Shown here piece by piece: positions 1-9,074 of a stretch of DNA of 64,000 nucleotides. This DNA is from Gluconacetobacter aggeris (GTDB lineage: Bacteria; Pseudomonadota; Alphaproteobacteria; Acetobacterales; Acetobacteraceae), in NCBI RefSeq assembly GCF_014174395.1, contig NZ_JABEQD010000011.1:62001-126000 (forward strand), read 5' to 3'. The position numbers and the translations under genes are program-made. The notes under the pieces were generated by a model, which saw only the letters and a list, made by a program, of their open reading frames with translations, ran no database searches and had not been told where the DNA came from. Numbering within the stretch: position 1 is the stretch's first letter; each line of letters begins with the position of its first letter.

Positions 1-2
1 TC

Positions 3-3000
3 GGCCAGCGCATGCGGTGGGCGCGTGGAATGTTGCAGATTCTGCGGCTGGATAATCCGCTGTTCGGACCCGGTCTGAAGGTTGCTCAGCGGCTATGTTA
101 TTTTTCTGCCATGGCGGGATTTCTGTTCGCTATTCCGCGTCTGATCTTTCTGGTCTCCCCACTCGCCTATTTGCTGTTCAACCAGACCCTGATCGCGGCA
201 TCACCCGAGGCGCTGCTGGCCTATGCCTTTCCGCATTTTTTTCATTCGATCGGGACGTCGGCGCGCGTGCAAAAGAACTGGCGCTATTCGTTCTGGAACG
301 AGATTTACGAAACGGTGCTTGCGCTCTTTCTTGTGCGAGTGACCATTATTACCTTGCTGTTTCCCAAGCACGGTAAGTTCAATGTGACCGAGAAGGGTGG
401 AACGCTCCAGAGTGCATATACGGATTGGCGGGCTCTTTACCCGAATATTCTCCTTTGCGCGGCCTTGGTAGCAGGTCTGGCATGGGGACTGCTGCGCTTG
501 GTCCTGATGCATAATGACATCATAACATTCAATGCATTGTGGATGAACGAACTGTGGATTTCAGTCAGCACGATAACCGTGCTTGCTGCTATCACCGTGG
601 GGCATGAGACGCGCCAGTTACGCCGCAACGCGCGCATTCATGCCGTACTCCCCGTGACGATAGGCCGTGATGACGGGCGGCTTGTCAGAGGGATGACGGT
701 TGATCTCTCGCGCGGAGGATGCCGAGTGTATCTGGATCCTGCGGATGTGAAGTCGTTTAGAACTGGTGCAGAAATAAAAGTGCACGTCGAATTACATGAG
801 GGGCCTATTCCTGCCCGGGTTGCGACAGTGCACGACGGAGTGATGAGCTTGGAATGGCAACCCGCTACGCTTCGTGATGAAGCACGGAGCATCCGCTTCG
901 CCTTCGGACGTGCCGATGCATGGGTTAACTGGTCCGACTATCCCCCCGACCGTCCGCTCCGCAGTCTGTGGCTTGCGGTCAGTTCCATTCGCAACCTGAG
1001 GGTTCGACGTGACAAGCCGGCGAGCGCCCAGCGCCATAGGGAGGCGATCGCGGCGCGGCTGCGCGCCAGCCAAGCCGTGGGCAGAAATGAGCGGCGCGCC
1101 GTAAGCCTGAGACCGCGTAAGACTAACATTACGATGATCGGCTTGCTCGCCCTGGGTTTAAGCATCAGCGGGGCTCAGGCTCAGACTTCTCCTCCGTCTT
1201 CGGACGTGCCTGCGACGGGAGGTGGGGACGACACGCTGCCCTTGCCGAATGCGGGAGAGCATGCCGCAAATCCTTCGGTTGGTGGGGCTCCGCTGATCAT
1301 GGGTATCCCCAGACCGACAGCCACAGCATCCACTGCCGTCGGAAATGTAGAACTTCCCGGCACGTCTACGCGGACATGGACCTTGCAGGAACTGGGCGCT
1401 CCCGCATCCCTGCGCATGACGCCTTTTGCCTCGATCCAGGGCCTCGATTTCGACCTGCCGCACAGCCAGCTTGTGACCGACGCTCATGTCACGTTCAGCG
1501 GTGCTTTGTCGCCTTCCTTGCTGCCGCAGAGCAGCAGTATTACGATCCGACTAAATGATCAGTATGTTGGAACGATTCCTGTCAATCGCGATCATCCGGA
1601 ATTCGGGCCGCTGACTTTTGCGGTTAATCCGGCCTTTTTCATGGGCAAGAATACGCTCAACTTTACCTTTGCAGGCCAGTATTCGGAAACGTGCGGTAAC
1701 GAAATCAGCCCTGCTCTATGGGGTGAGATTTCGGGGCAGTCTACCATCAGCATTACGACAGCTCCTTTGCCCGCGCGGCGCATCCTGTCCGCTCTGCCTG
1801 CGCCGTTTCTCGATACGGCGATGAACGAGCGCGCCGTTGTTCCTATCATCATGCCCGCAAAGCTCGATACGTCGTCGCAGCAGGACATTGCGGTGTTGAA
1901 AGCGGCATCCGTGGTTTCGTCCTGGTTCGGCAGGATCGTGGACTTCCATCATGTCACCTTTCCGGTTTCGGAGGAGGTTCCGCTGGGGGGAAATGCGGTG
2001 GCGATCGGTGTGCTCAACCGCCTGCCGCCCGTAATAGCCAAAGCCGTAAATGTTGTTGGCCCCACGGTGGCGGAAATTGCCAATCCGAGCGACCCGTTCG
2101 GTACAATCCTGGTGGTGAGCGGAAGGAATGAAGCAGAACTGCTGACCGCGGCGCGCGGGCTTGCCTTCATGTCCAACACATTTGGCGATATATCGAGCCT
2201 GACGGTTGCCCCTGTCACCTTGTCGCATCGGAAACCATACGACGCGCCAGCTTTCCTGCCGACTGATCGGTTGGTCCGGTTTGGCGAGCTGGTCAACTTT
2301 GGCAACCTGCAGGGCCATGGTTATGTTCCGGGCACGCTGGCGATACCTTTCCGGATCTCCCCGGATCTCTATACATGGCGCGGCAGATCCTTCGAGGCCG
2401 ATTTCCAGATTCGGACGCCGCTGGGCAGCATAATCGACATGGCCCAGTCCCGAGTGGATGTAAGCCTGAACGACGTTTATCTGCGCAGCTATTCCTGGGC
2501 TTTGCCGGATCGTCTGCCGAGCTGGATCAGCCGGTTTCTGCCACATGCTTCACAGATCCATAAGGATAAGGTGAACCTGCCACTGTGGAGCGTTTATGGC
2601 CAGAATCAGTTGAAGTTCTATTTTGACGGACGCCCGTTGGCGCGGCGGGACTGCAGTGCGATTCCGCAAGATCTGACCGTTGGAATCGATCCGGATTCAA
2701 CTCTGGATTTCCGGCGGGCCTATCATTTGGCGACGATGCCCAATCTGGCCTATTTCGCGAATAGTGGCTTTCCCTTTACCCGCATGGCCGATCTATCGCA
2801 GACAGCGATCGTATTGCCTTCCCGGCCTGGGACCGCATTCCTGACCGCCTATCTGGACTTGATGGGCATGTTCGGTTCCTTCACCTGGTATCCGACCGAA
2901 GGGATAACGATCGTGGGACCAAATGGCCTGGAGGCGGTGCAGGATGACGATCTGATCGTCATGGCTACGCTGCCAGGCAGCGATATGGTGTCATCCATTT

Positions 3001-3527
3001 TGGCGGGTACACCATATCGGCTCGAAAATGGCCAGCTACGCCTTGCGGAACATTCACTCCTGGACGGCATTCGCTATGCTTTTCCCGAAAGTAAATCGTC
3101 CCAGCCCGATACGGCGGCGCTGGAGGGGTCAGCATCATTGGGCGGAGGTGGCGCGCTGATCGGTGCCCAGTCGCCCTTTGCGGCCAATCGGTCTGTCGTA
3201 ATGATGCTAGGTGGTACGCCGCAAGGGTTGGAGGACCTGATTCATACGATACAGGATACCACCCTGCAAAAAGGGGTGCAGGGCGACCTTACCGTCGTCA
3301 ACGGGCAAAAGATCATCGCTTCACGCAGTGGCAAGACCTACACGATCGGTTCATTGCCCTGGTGGCTATGGTCCGACTGGTTCCTGCGCGAGCACCCTTT
3401 GCGCGTGATCTTTCTCTCTATCGCGGGTTCGCTGGTCGTCGGTCTGTCACTGCATAAGGGATTATCGTTGCGCGCGGCGCGGCGGCAGGCCTATCTGGAT
3501 GCAAGTGGCAGCGGGAAGAATGCATGA
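3..3527 (+). CDS. bcsAB: Cellulose synthase BcsAB fusion, 3' part (5' end outside window)
   Basis: The reading frame is open to the window edge. Its first codons read GQRMRWARGM, the QxxRW motif of processive family-2 glycosyltransferases, so the N-terminal half of BcsA lies upstream. BcsA membrane helices follow. A PilZ domain for c-di-GMP comes next, with RxxxR at about R204-R208 and DLSRGG near D231, counting from the Met codon at 12. A hydrophobic, signal-like stretch near residues 375-395 marks the join to BcsB, and a single helix near 1133-1152 would anchor BcsB's C-terminus. The protein polymerises UDP-glucose and passes the glucan through the inner membrane. Acetic acid bacteria commonly carry A and B as one polypeptide of about 1550 residues. 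bcsC overlaps its stop by ATGA. Codons are noticeably more A/T-rich than in genes beyond 9 kb. Confidence 0.96.
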   Translation, partial: GQRMRWARGMLQILRLDNPLFGPGLKVAQRLCYFSAMAGFLFAIPRLIFLVSPLAYLLFNQTLIAASPEALLAYAFPHFFHSIGTSARVQKNWRYSFWNEIYETVLALFLVRVTIITLLFPKHGKFNVTEKGGTLQSAYTDWRALYPNILLCAALVAGLAWGLLRLVLMHNDIITFNALWMNELWISVSTITVLAAITVGHETRQLRRNARIHAVLPVTIGRDDGRLVRGMTVDLSRGGCRVYLDPADVKSFRTGAEIKVHVELHEGPIPARVATVHDGVMSLEWQPATLRDEARSIRFAFGRADAWVNWSDYPPDRPLRSLWLAVSSIRNLRVRRDKPASAQRHREAIAARLRASQAVGRNERRAVSLRPRKTNITMIGLLALGLSISGAQAQTSPPSSDVPATGGGDDTLPLPNAGEHAANPSVGGAPLIMGIPRPTATASTAVGNVELPGTSTRTWTLQELGAPASLRMTPFASIQGLDFDLPHSQLVTDAHVTFSGALSPSLLPQSSSITIRLNDQYVGTIPVNRDHPEFGPLTFAVNPAFFMGKNTLNFTFAGQYSETCGNEISPALWGEISGQSTISITTAPLPARRILSALPAPFLDTAMNERAVVPIIMPAKLDTSSQQDIAVLKAASVVSSWFGRIVDFHHVTFPVSEEVPLGGNAVAIGVLNRLPPVIAKAVNVVGPTVAEIANPSDPFGTILVVSGRNEAELLTAARGLAFMSNTFGDISSLTVAPVTLSHRKPYDAPAFLPTDRLVRFGELVNFGNLQGHGYVPGTLAIPFRISPDLYTWRGRSFEADFQIRTPLGSIIDMAQSRVDVSLNDVYLRSYSWALPDRLPSWISRFLPHASQIHKDKVNLPLWSVYGQNQLKFYFDGRPLARRDCSAIPQDLTVGIDPDSTLDFRRAYHLATMPNLAYFANSGFPFTRMADLSQTAIVLPSRPGTAFLTAYLDLMGMFGSFTWYPTEGITIVGPNGLEAVQDDDLIVMATLPGSDMVSSILAGTPYRLENGQLRLAEHSLLDGIRYAFPESKSSQPDTAALEGSASLGGGGALIGAQSPFAANRSVVMMLGGTPQGLEDLIHTIQDTTLQKGVQGDLTVVNGQKIIASRSGKTYTIGSLPWWLWSDWFLREHPLRVIFLSIAGSLVVGLSLHKGLSLRAARRQAYLDASGSGKNA

Positions 3528-6500
3528 CGGTTAGCGGTCGTCTAACTGTTCGCCTGGGGCTGCTGCTGATAGGCGGCGGGACGGTTGTGTCCGTGCCGGT
3601 TCACGCCCAGGTTCAGAATGCGGGGCAAGGGGGCGGGCTCCCGCCGCCGCCGGCCGCAAGCTCGGCCGCGGCAGGTGCTTCGGCCGGGTCGTTGGTGTCG
3701 TTGCTGATCCAGCGGGCGCAATATTGGTATGATCAGGGGCGTTACGGCAACGCGCAGGATGCGCTGAGCCAGGTCAAGCAAATCGCCCCCAATGATCCTC
3801 GCGTTATGGCGTTGACCGGCCAGTGGGCTCTACGGCAGGGGGACATTGGCGGGGCGCAGCGCGTCGCGGCTTCCCTTCGGATATTGGCTCCGGACGCGCC
3901 CGAAACCATACGGCTCGATCAGGCGCTCCATTTGCAAGATACGTCGCAGGGTGAATTACCCGCGATCCGTGCCCTGGCACAGGCAGGACGAACGGCTGCG
4001 GCTGCGGCTGGCTACCGGCGCCTGTTTCCTAACGGGCCGCCTCCGCAATATGCCGTGGAATATTATCAGACCCTCGCTGGAGCCGTGGGGTATCGTGATC
4101 GGGGGCGCGAGGGGCTTCGTGCGCTGGTTGCGGCCAACCCGAACGATATGGCTGCCCAACTCGCCTATGCGCAGGCTTTGACATGGCTCCCCGCCACCCG
4201 TCAGGACGGGCTGGCGCGCTTAACGAAGCTGGCATCGATATCCAGTCTCTCCGCGGATGATCTCGCGGCCGTGCGGCGAGACTGGCGGGAGGCGTTGCAT
4301 TGGCTGCCCGAGGTGCCGGAAAGCACCCCTTATTTCGATGCTTGGCTGAAGGTGAATCCCAGCGATAATGAAATCAGCCGTCTGCGGCAGCGGGCATCGG
4401 CTGCCGAATCCGAACATGCGGTGCTGGAGCGCACTCAAGCCTATCAGGACCTGTCCGCCAGTGAAATCACGGACGCCGACAAGCATTTCAGCAATGCTCT
4501 AGCTCAGGCGCCGAACGATGCTGATGCTTTGGGCGGACTGGGATTGGTGCGTATGCGCCAGGGGCAGATGGCGCAAGCCCGGGATCTACTGGAAAAGGCA
4601 ATGCAAGCCGATCCCTCTTCGGCGGCAAGGTGGCAAAGCGCGCTGAATGCCACGAAGGTTTCCGGCTCATACGAGCAGGTGCGTCGACTGATGGAGCAGG
4701 GGCAGTATGATGCCGCAGGCCGGGCAGTCGACGCTGCCCTGCAAGTCGATCCATCACAAACCATGCTGGTGGCGCTGCGAGGCGAAATCGCACGGCGGCG
4801 CGGCCGGACGGCAGAGGCTGAAGCGTCATATCGTCAGGCGATACGCACCGAGCCTGACAACGTGGTGGCGCTGGAAGGTTTATACCAGATCCTGCGCGAA
4901 TCCGGCCGCACGCAGGAAGCTGATATGCTGATCGCCCGGATACGGCGTCTGTCACCGGCATTCGAACAGCAGATGGCGGGGAACGAGCTGATCGCACAGG
5001 CGGAACGGGCGACGACGCTTGACGACCGTATTTCCCTGTTGCGGCAGGGGCTGGAGGACCGGGGGAATGATCCCTGGCTGCGCCTCCGCTTGGCGCAGGC
5101 TCTTCTGCAGGCCGACCAGCGGACCGAAGCGCGAGAGGTGATGGCTCCGCTCTTGTCGCCAGGTAGAGCGGCGTCCGTGGCGGAATTGCAGGCTGGGATC
5201 TATTTTGCCAACCAGGCGAATGACTTTTCTGCCGTGCGACAATTGCTGCAGCGGCTGCCGCGCGGGAGCCGTACGCCCGATATTCGGCGCATCGCGGACA
5301 GGGTTGAGGAACTGCAACTGGTCCAGGACGCGCCACCGAATGCGGAAGAGGCCCGATTGTATTTCATGCAGATCGCGCGCCGCGGCAATGATCCTGATGG
5401 CGAGCGAGGCCGGATGATCGCCACTGCTCTGCTGGATCGCGACGATCCAAAAGGAGCGAGCGCTGTCTTGCAGACTTTCATGAACGCAGGTTCGCTGACA
5501 TTTCGCCAGCGGATTGCCTATGCTGGTTTGTTCATGCGCATGCAGGAACCGGAGCGCGCGCGCCATCTCCTTGAAAGGATAGAAGGTTCCAGCCTGACCT
5601 CGGATGACAGCGTTGCGCTGCGGAATATCCAGGCAGGGCTTGCGATCATGACGGCCGATCGCCTGAATGCCGAAGGGCGCCGTGCCGATGCGTATGACGC
5701 GTTGGCACCGGCCCTGACGACCGACCAGCCGGATCCGGCGGCGCGCCTGGCGTTGGCGCGCCTCTATCAGTCGGCGAACCAGACGCGTAAGGCGCTGTCG
5801 ATCGCCCGTGCGGTCATCACGCGATATCCTAACGATCTGGATGCCCGGCTGGCAGTGGTGCGGCTGGCATTGCAGAACGATGGCTTCGCATTGGCTGAAG
5901 AGCAGCTTCGCTTCATGACGGAGGAGGCGCCCGCCGATCCGCGTACCTGGCTGGCTTCAGCGACGCTTCATCGTGCGGGCGGTAACTGGACTGCCAGCCT
6001 CAGCGACCTTGCCAGAGCCCGTGATCTGAGAATGCAGCAAATCGGCAATCAGGAGCGGGCGGGGGGCGGACACGATGGCGGCGTGTTGATCGACGGCGAG
6101 AGTGCCCGGATCAATCCCTTCCGCAACACGGCACAGGCCACGACAGATGGCGGAGTCGGAACGCAGGATCCAATCCTGCGTAACATTGATAGCGATATCG
6201 CGAGCACAACGCAGGAATTCGCTCCCTTCGTTGATGCTGGACCGATCTTTCGGGGACGTTCCGGCACGGGCCTGAACCAGTTGACCGAGGGTGATCTGCC
6301 GATCACAGGCTCCTTTGCGCTTGGCACAGGGCGGATGTCGCTGAATGTGACGCCGACCGTTCTGGCATCGGGTGTTGGCAGCATGGATTACGTGGAGGGG
6401 CTGCGTGAAATCGGGACTGCGGCGCTAACGAAGGAATATGGCGCCGTGGCCAACCGCTTCCACGCTGTGGGCGTGGGAACAAATCTGGCCTATGCATGGA

Positions 6501-7297
6501 AATGGCTGAAGGTGGACGTTGGATCGTCTCCCCTGGGTTTCCGTGAGACGAATGTACTGGCCGGGGCGGAGGTCAGCCCGCAGATCACTAACCAGCTGCG
6601 TATTCGGGTCGCCGCCGACCGGCGGGCAGTGACCGATAGCGTGCTGGCCTATGCTGGCCTGCATGATGGTTTGAAGGGCAGCAATTGGGGAGGGGTGGTC
6701 CGCAATCGTTTGAACGGGCAATTGGAATACGGGGATCCGCTGCTCAATTTCTATGTTCGTGGAGGCTTCGCCTATATCCAGGGGCATAACGTCCAAGACA
6801 ATGAGGAATATGAATCTGGCGCTGGTGGCAGCGTTTCGGTTTTCAAGGATACGACAAACGAGGTTCGGCTGGGCGTGGACCTGACCTGGTTTAAATATAA
6901 CAACAACCAGTATCTGTTCAGTCTCGGCAATGGTGGATATTTCTCTCCACAGTCTTATTTCGCGCTGCTTGTGCCGGTGCGCTATTCGGGCCACTCCGGA
7001 AATTGGCTGTGGAATGTTAATGGTTCGATCGGTTATCAGTCCTATAGTTCGCGTTCCTCGTTGTTCTATCCGACCAGACCGGAGTTGCAGGAGCAGTTGG
7101 ATATTGCTGATCCGACTGCGGCCGTAGCAGGGGGCGTATCCGATTCCGGTTTGGTCGGCGGTGCGAGCGGTCACCTGTCTTATCAGGTGACGTCGGCGCT
7201 GCGCGTTTCCGGTGATTTTCAGTATCAGAAGGCGGGGCCGTGGAACGAGACGACCGCCGGCCTTTCGCTTCATTACTCTCTGCTTGGGACGCCATGA
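3524..7297 (+). CDS. bcsC: Cellulose synthase outer-membrane subunit BcsC
   Basis: This 1257-residue protein starts with a Sec signal peptide (hydrophobic core about residues 10-28, ending VHAQ). Many TPR-like repeats fill about residues 45-850, for example ALSQVKQIAPNDPRVMAL and ALAQAPNDADALGGLGL. The last ~330 residues look like an outer-membrane beta-barrel (BCSC_C). The family carries the cellulose chain across the periplasm and outer membrane, with the TPR part holding the peptidoglycan side. Its length is close to Komagataeibacter BcsC (about 1300). The start overlaps bcsAB by ATGA and the stop overlaps bcsD by ATGA, so the three genes are probably translated together. Confidence 0.95.
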   Translation: MTVSGRLTVRLGLLLIGGGTVVSVPVHAQVQNAGQGGGLPPPPAASSAAAGASAGSLVSLLIQRAQYWYDQGRYGNAQDALSQVKQIAPNDPRVMALTGQWALRQGDIGGAQRVAASLRILAPDAPETIRLDQALHLQDTSQGELPAIRALAQAGRTAAAAAGYRRLFPNGPPPQYAVEYYQTLAGAVGYRDRGREGLRALVAANPNDMAAQLAYAQALTWLPATRQDGLARLTKLASISSLSADDLAAVRRDWREALHWLPEVPESTPYFDAWLKVNPSDNEISRLRQRASAAESEHAVLERTQAYQDLSASEITDADKHFSNALAQAPNDADALGGLGLVRMRQGQMAQARDLLEKAMQADPSSAARWQSALNATKVSGSYEQVRRLMEQGQYDAAGRAVDAALQVDPSQTMLVALRGEIARRRGRTAEAEASYRQAIRTEPDNVVALEGLYQILRESGRTQEADMLIARIRRLSPAFEQQMAGNELIAQAERATTLDDRISLLRQGLEDRGNDPWLRLRLAQALLQADQRTEAREVMAPLLSPGRAASVAELQAGIYFANQANDFSAVRQLLQRLPRGSRTPDIRRIADRVEELQLVQDAPPNAEEARLYFMQIARRGNDPDGERGRMIATALLDRDDPKGASAVLQTFMNAGSLTFRQRIAYAGLFMRMQEPERARHLLERIEGSSLTSDDSVALRNIQAGLAIMTADRLNAEGRRADAYDALAPALTTDQPDPAARLALARLYQSANQTRKALSIARAVITRYPNDLDARLAVVRLALQNDGFALAEEQLRFMTEEAPADPRTWLASATLHRAGGNWTASLSDLARARDLRMQQIGNQERAGGGHDGGVLIDGESARINPFRNTAQATTDGGVGTQDPILRNIDSDIASTTQEFAPFVDAGPIFRGRSGTGLNQLTEGDLPITGSFALGTGRMSLNVTPTVLASGVGSMDYVEGLREIGTAALTKEYGAVANRFHAVGVGTNLAYAWKWLKVDVGSSPLGFRETNVLAGAEVSPQITNQLRIRVAADRRAVTDSVLAYAGLHDGLKGSNWGGVVRNRLNGQLEYGDPLLNFYVRGGFAYIQGHNVQDNEEYESGAGGSVSVFKDTTNEVRLGVDLTWFKYNNNQYLFSLGNGGYFSPQSYFALLVPVRYSGHSGNWLWNVNGSIGYQSYSSRSSLFYPTRPELQEQLDIADPTAAVAGGVSDSGLVGGASGHLSYQVTSALRVSGDFQYQKAGPWNETTAGLSLHYSLLGTP

Positions 7298-7725
7298 TGT
7301 TTTCTGACGTGTTATTTCTTCGGACATTTGCGGGTAGTTTCGACGAGCAGGTGGGGGAGGTGGCGCGTGACCGCTTCCTGCGTGTTGTCGGTACCCGGAT
7401 GGCCGAACGGCTGTTGCTTCCCCCCTGCGCGACGATCGAGGCATTGGAACTTGAGTTGAACGCCGCGTTAGCGCTGATACAGTGGGGCACGGCCTCGCTG
7501 CACATGGATCGGGACAGTCGGCGGCTGCTGATCCGTCATGCAGGGCTGCCCAAGGTTGGTGGATTGGGTGCGCCCGCCGGGACCTGGCTTCTGGCGTGCC
7601 TTGCCGGGCTATATGAAACGTGGATTGGGCGACAGCCCGATGCAACGCCTGGTTGCGTGATTTCGTGGGATGCCGGTCAGGATTGCAGCGACGGAACTAT
7701 TGTTCTCGAATATGGAATGGCGTAA
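7294..7725 (+). CDS. bcsD: Cellulose synthase subunit D
   Basis: The start is set at the ATG inside the ATGA overlap with the bcsC stop. An in-frame start exists further upstream but lies wholly inside bcsC. The 143-residue product keeps BcsD landmarks: IELN-like helix ALELELNAALALIQWG, then LPKVGGLGAPAGTWL and GLYETWIGRQP. BcsD is a periplasmic ring protein specific to acetic acid bacteria and some relatives. It helps gather glucan chains into crystalline ribbons. Its presence indicates a type-I-like cellulose operon. It is slightly shorter than the K. xylinus protein (156 residues). Confidence 0.92.
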   Translation: MMFSDVLFLRTFAGSFDEQVGEVARDRFLRVVGTRMAERLLLPPCATIEALELELNAALALIQWGTASLHMDRDSRRLLIRHAGLPKVGGLGAPAGTWLLACLAGLYETWIGRQPDATPGCVISWDAGQDCSDGTIVLEYGMA

Positions 7726-7824
7726 AAATAATCCTTCGCAGTACGGTGACGGCTGCGCCATAAGATATGGAAACGGATCGGTGCGCCCACCTTTCTGTCA
7801 TTGACCTTGTGAAGGAAAGTTTCT

Positions 7825-8472
7825 TTGGCGCCGCTTCTTCTTGGTTTGACCATTCTGCTGGTTGGCGATAGCCACGTGACGTTTAAAAACACGCTTCTGG
7901 CCACGCTTCCGGACGAACTGACGCGCCAGGGGGCCAAGGTCATCAGCTATGGCCTCTGTTCTTCGAAGCCGGAGGACTGGGTGGATGAAAAACCGACCAA
8001 CACGTGTGGATCCACCATGCGGGTTGGCGTCGAGCCCATTACCCTGTCGATGCAGCCCGGGGATGTGCCGCCCAATATTCCGGCCCTGCTGGAAAAATGG
8101 CATCCCAATGCGGTGATCGTCGTCTTTGGCGACGCGATGGCCGGGTATGGGCAGAAGGATATGCCGACCAATTGGATTGACGATCAGGTCCATGCATTGG
8201 TCGATCAGGTCGGTTCAACCAACTGCATATGGGTCGGGCCGACTTGGGGGGCGTATAACCCCCGTTACGGCAAGACCGACCAGCGGACGCTTCAATTGGC
8301 TGCTCTTTTGAAAAAAGACGTTCAGCCTTGTCATTACATTGATTCGACAACCCTGATGTCTCGCGGGCATGTTGAAACTGAAGACGGTATCCATCTGACA
8401 ACCACCGAATATCAGAAATGGAGCGCCGCCCTGTCAGCCCAGATCATACCGCTATTAGTTCATAAATCCTGA
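7825..8472 (+). CDS. SGNH/GDSL-fold protein ending the cellulose operon (BcsX/WssF-like?)
   Basis: The only good start is TTG at 7825: an in-frame stop sits at 7810-7812 and a strong GAAGGAAAG lies 5 nt upstream of the TTG. The 215-residue product has SGNH block I at once (LLVGDSH, Ser16) and a block-V DxxH (D187-H190, EDGIHLT). The expected GxND of block III reads FGDAM (102-105), so the oxyanion Asn appears to be missing. Four cysteines suggest an oxidising compartment, yet no clear signal peptide is seen. It follows bcsD by 99 nt and precedes the operon terminator. SGNH proteins such as BcsX/WssF accompany some cellulose-modification operons; acyl transfer or removal on the glucan is inference. 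No acyltransferase partner is visible in the window. Confidence 0.75.
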   Translation: MAPLLLGLTILLVGDSHVTFKNTLLATLPDELTRQGAKVISYGLCSSKPEDWVDEKPTNTCGSTMRVGVEPITLSMQPGDVPPNIPALLEKWHPNAVIVVFGDAMAGYGQKDMPTNWIDDQVHALVDQVGSTNCIWVGPTWGAYNPRYGKTDQRTLQLAALLKKDVQPCHYIDSTTLMSRGHVETEDGIHLTTTEYQKWSAALSAQIIPLLVHKS

Positions 8473-8485
8473 TCCAGCCCCCGCC

Positions 8486-8526
8486 ATGCCACGAGGCCTT
8501 GCAGATAGTGCAAGGCCTCGTGGCAT
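8486..8526 (+). terminator. Strong hairpin after the cellulose operon
   Basis: A perfect 17-bp inverted repeat (8486-8502 with 8510-8526) closes a 7-nt loop, 13 nt past the stop of the SGNH gene. Only a short T run follows (ATTTCG, beginning inside the stem's last bases), so it may act as a terminator or as a block to 3' decay. No other gene end is close. Confidence 0.75.
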
Positions 8527-8777
8527 TTCGTTGCGATCTGTTGTTCGCACCGGACGGTAATCACTCGGAGTGTCTTCCCTAGGGCGGCCCATTACGTGCT
8601 TCACGCGGGCATAAGATAATATTGTATTCTTGATATCCGGGCCAGCCCCGTTGCCTAGGAACGATAACGCGGCGGTGGAGACTATTTCGCCCTCCCATGA
8701 CACCGGATGGCGACGATCAGTCTATCTGAGGCGTTATCCGAAGTCATATCAAGACTTTAGCGTTTGGCTGCTGAACG
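8527..8777. other. Gene-poor, AT-rich stretch between terminator and integrase scar
   Basis: I see no convincing gene in these ~250 bases. Short open frames exist on both strands but none resembles a known family or has a good ribosome site. Local composition is more A/T-rich than the backbone (for example ATAAGATAATATTGT near 8610). It looks like decayed mobile DNA, in keeping with the integrase fragment beside it. Confidence 0.5.
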
Positions 8778-8909
8778 TCATGACGATGAACTTGTCGGGT
8801 GGAGGTCCCCCCCGTTCGGATTGACCAGCAGAAACAGGCCAAGCGAGTCGCTTAATTTATATGGCTTATCCTTGGGCGCAGCCTTCCGGGCCGCGACGTC
8901 CGTCAGCAT
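8778..8909 (-). pseudogene. N-terminal fragment of a P4-type tyrosine integrase
   Basis: On the minus strand an ATG at 8909-8907 opens 43 codons. Residues 1-34 (MLTDVAARKAAPKDK, then PYKLSDSLGLFLLVNPNGG) match the N-terminal arm-binding DUF4102 domain typical of integrases that insert into tRNA genes. Similarity stops at the GG. The frame then runs into an 11-bp copy of the tRNA-Cys 3' end and stops at 8778. A full integrase has about 400 residues, so over 90% is missing. The fragment starts ~160 bp from the 3' end of tRNA-Cys and points away from it, the usual tRNA-attL-int layout. Confidence 0.8.
8798..8808. repeat. att-like copy of the tRNA-Cys 3' end (distal copy)
   Basis: GGTGGAGGTCC occurs here and again at 9064-9074, in the same orientation, where it forms the last bases of tRNA-Cys including the encoded CCA. 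The integrase homology ends exactly at this copy, so it could be the attR core of a collapsed element or the deletion junction. The exact match is only 11 bp, shorter than usual att cores. Confidence 0.55.
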
Positions 8910-8910
8910 G

Positions 8911-8977
8911 GATACCCCCACGCCTGGCTTGATACCCCCATATCTACCCCACCTCTACCTGCGCTTCATGGGGTATC
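8911..8977. repeat. Repeated GATACCCCCA motifs upstream of the integrase start
   Basis: GATACCCCCA is present at 8911-8920 and 8931-8940 (20-bp period). A shorter CTACCCCA follows at 8944-8951, and an inverted TGGGGTATC lies at 8969-8977. They sit between tRNA-Cys and the integrase start, where arm-type integrase sites or the integrase promoter would be expected. Function is inference. Confidence 0.5.
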
Positions 8978-9063
8978 GCGGCGAAAACATCGGAACACCC
9001 CGCGTCCCACAGGGGCCGGTTTTCCTCAGTTTCGTCAATACATGCGATCATTGGTGAATATCT

Positions 9064-9074
9064 GGTGGAGGTCC
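9064..9074. repeat. att-like core at the 3' end of tRNA-Cys (proximal copy)
   Basis: This is the partner of the 11-bp copy at 8798-8808. It covers the encoded CCA, the discriminator base and part of the acceptor stem of tRNA-Cys, the usual crossover position for P4-type integrases. Confidence 0.55.

Noticed and set aside
8455-8703. 82-codon minus-strand frame over the operon terminator
   Set aside because: It spans the perfect hairpin and the end of the SGNH gene, has no good ribosome site and matches no family I know.
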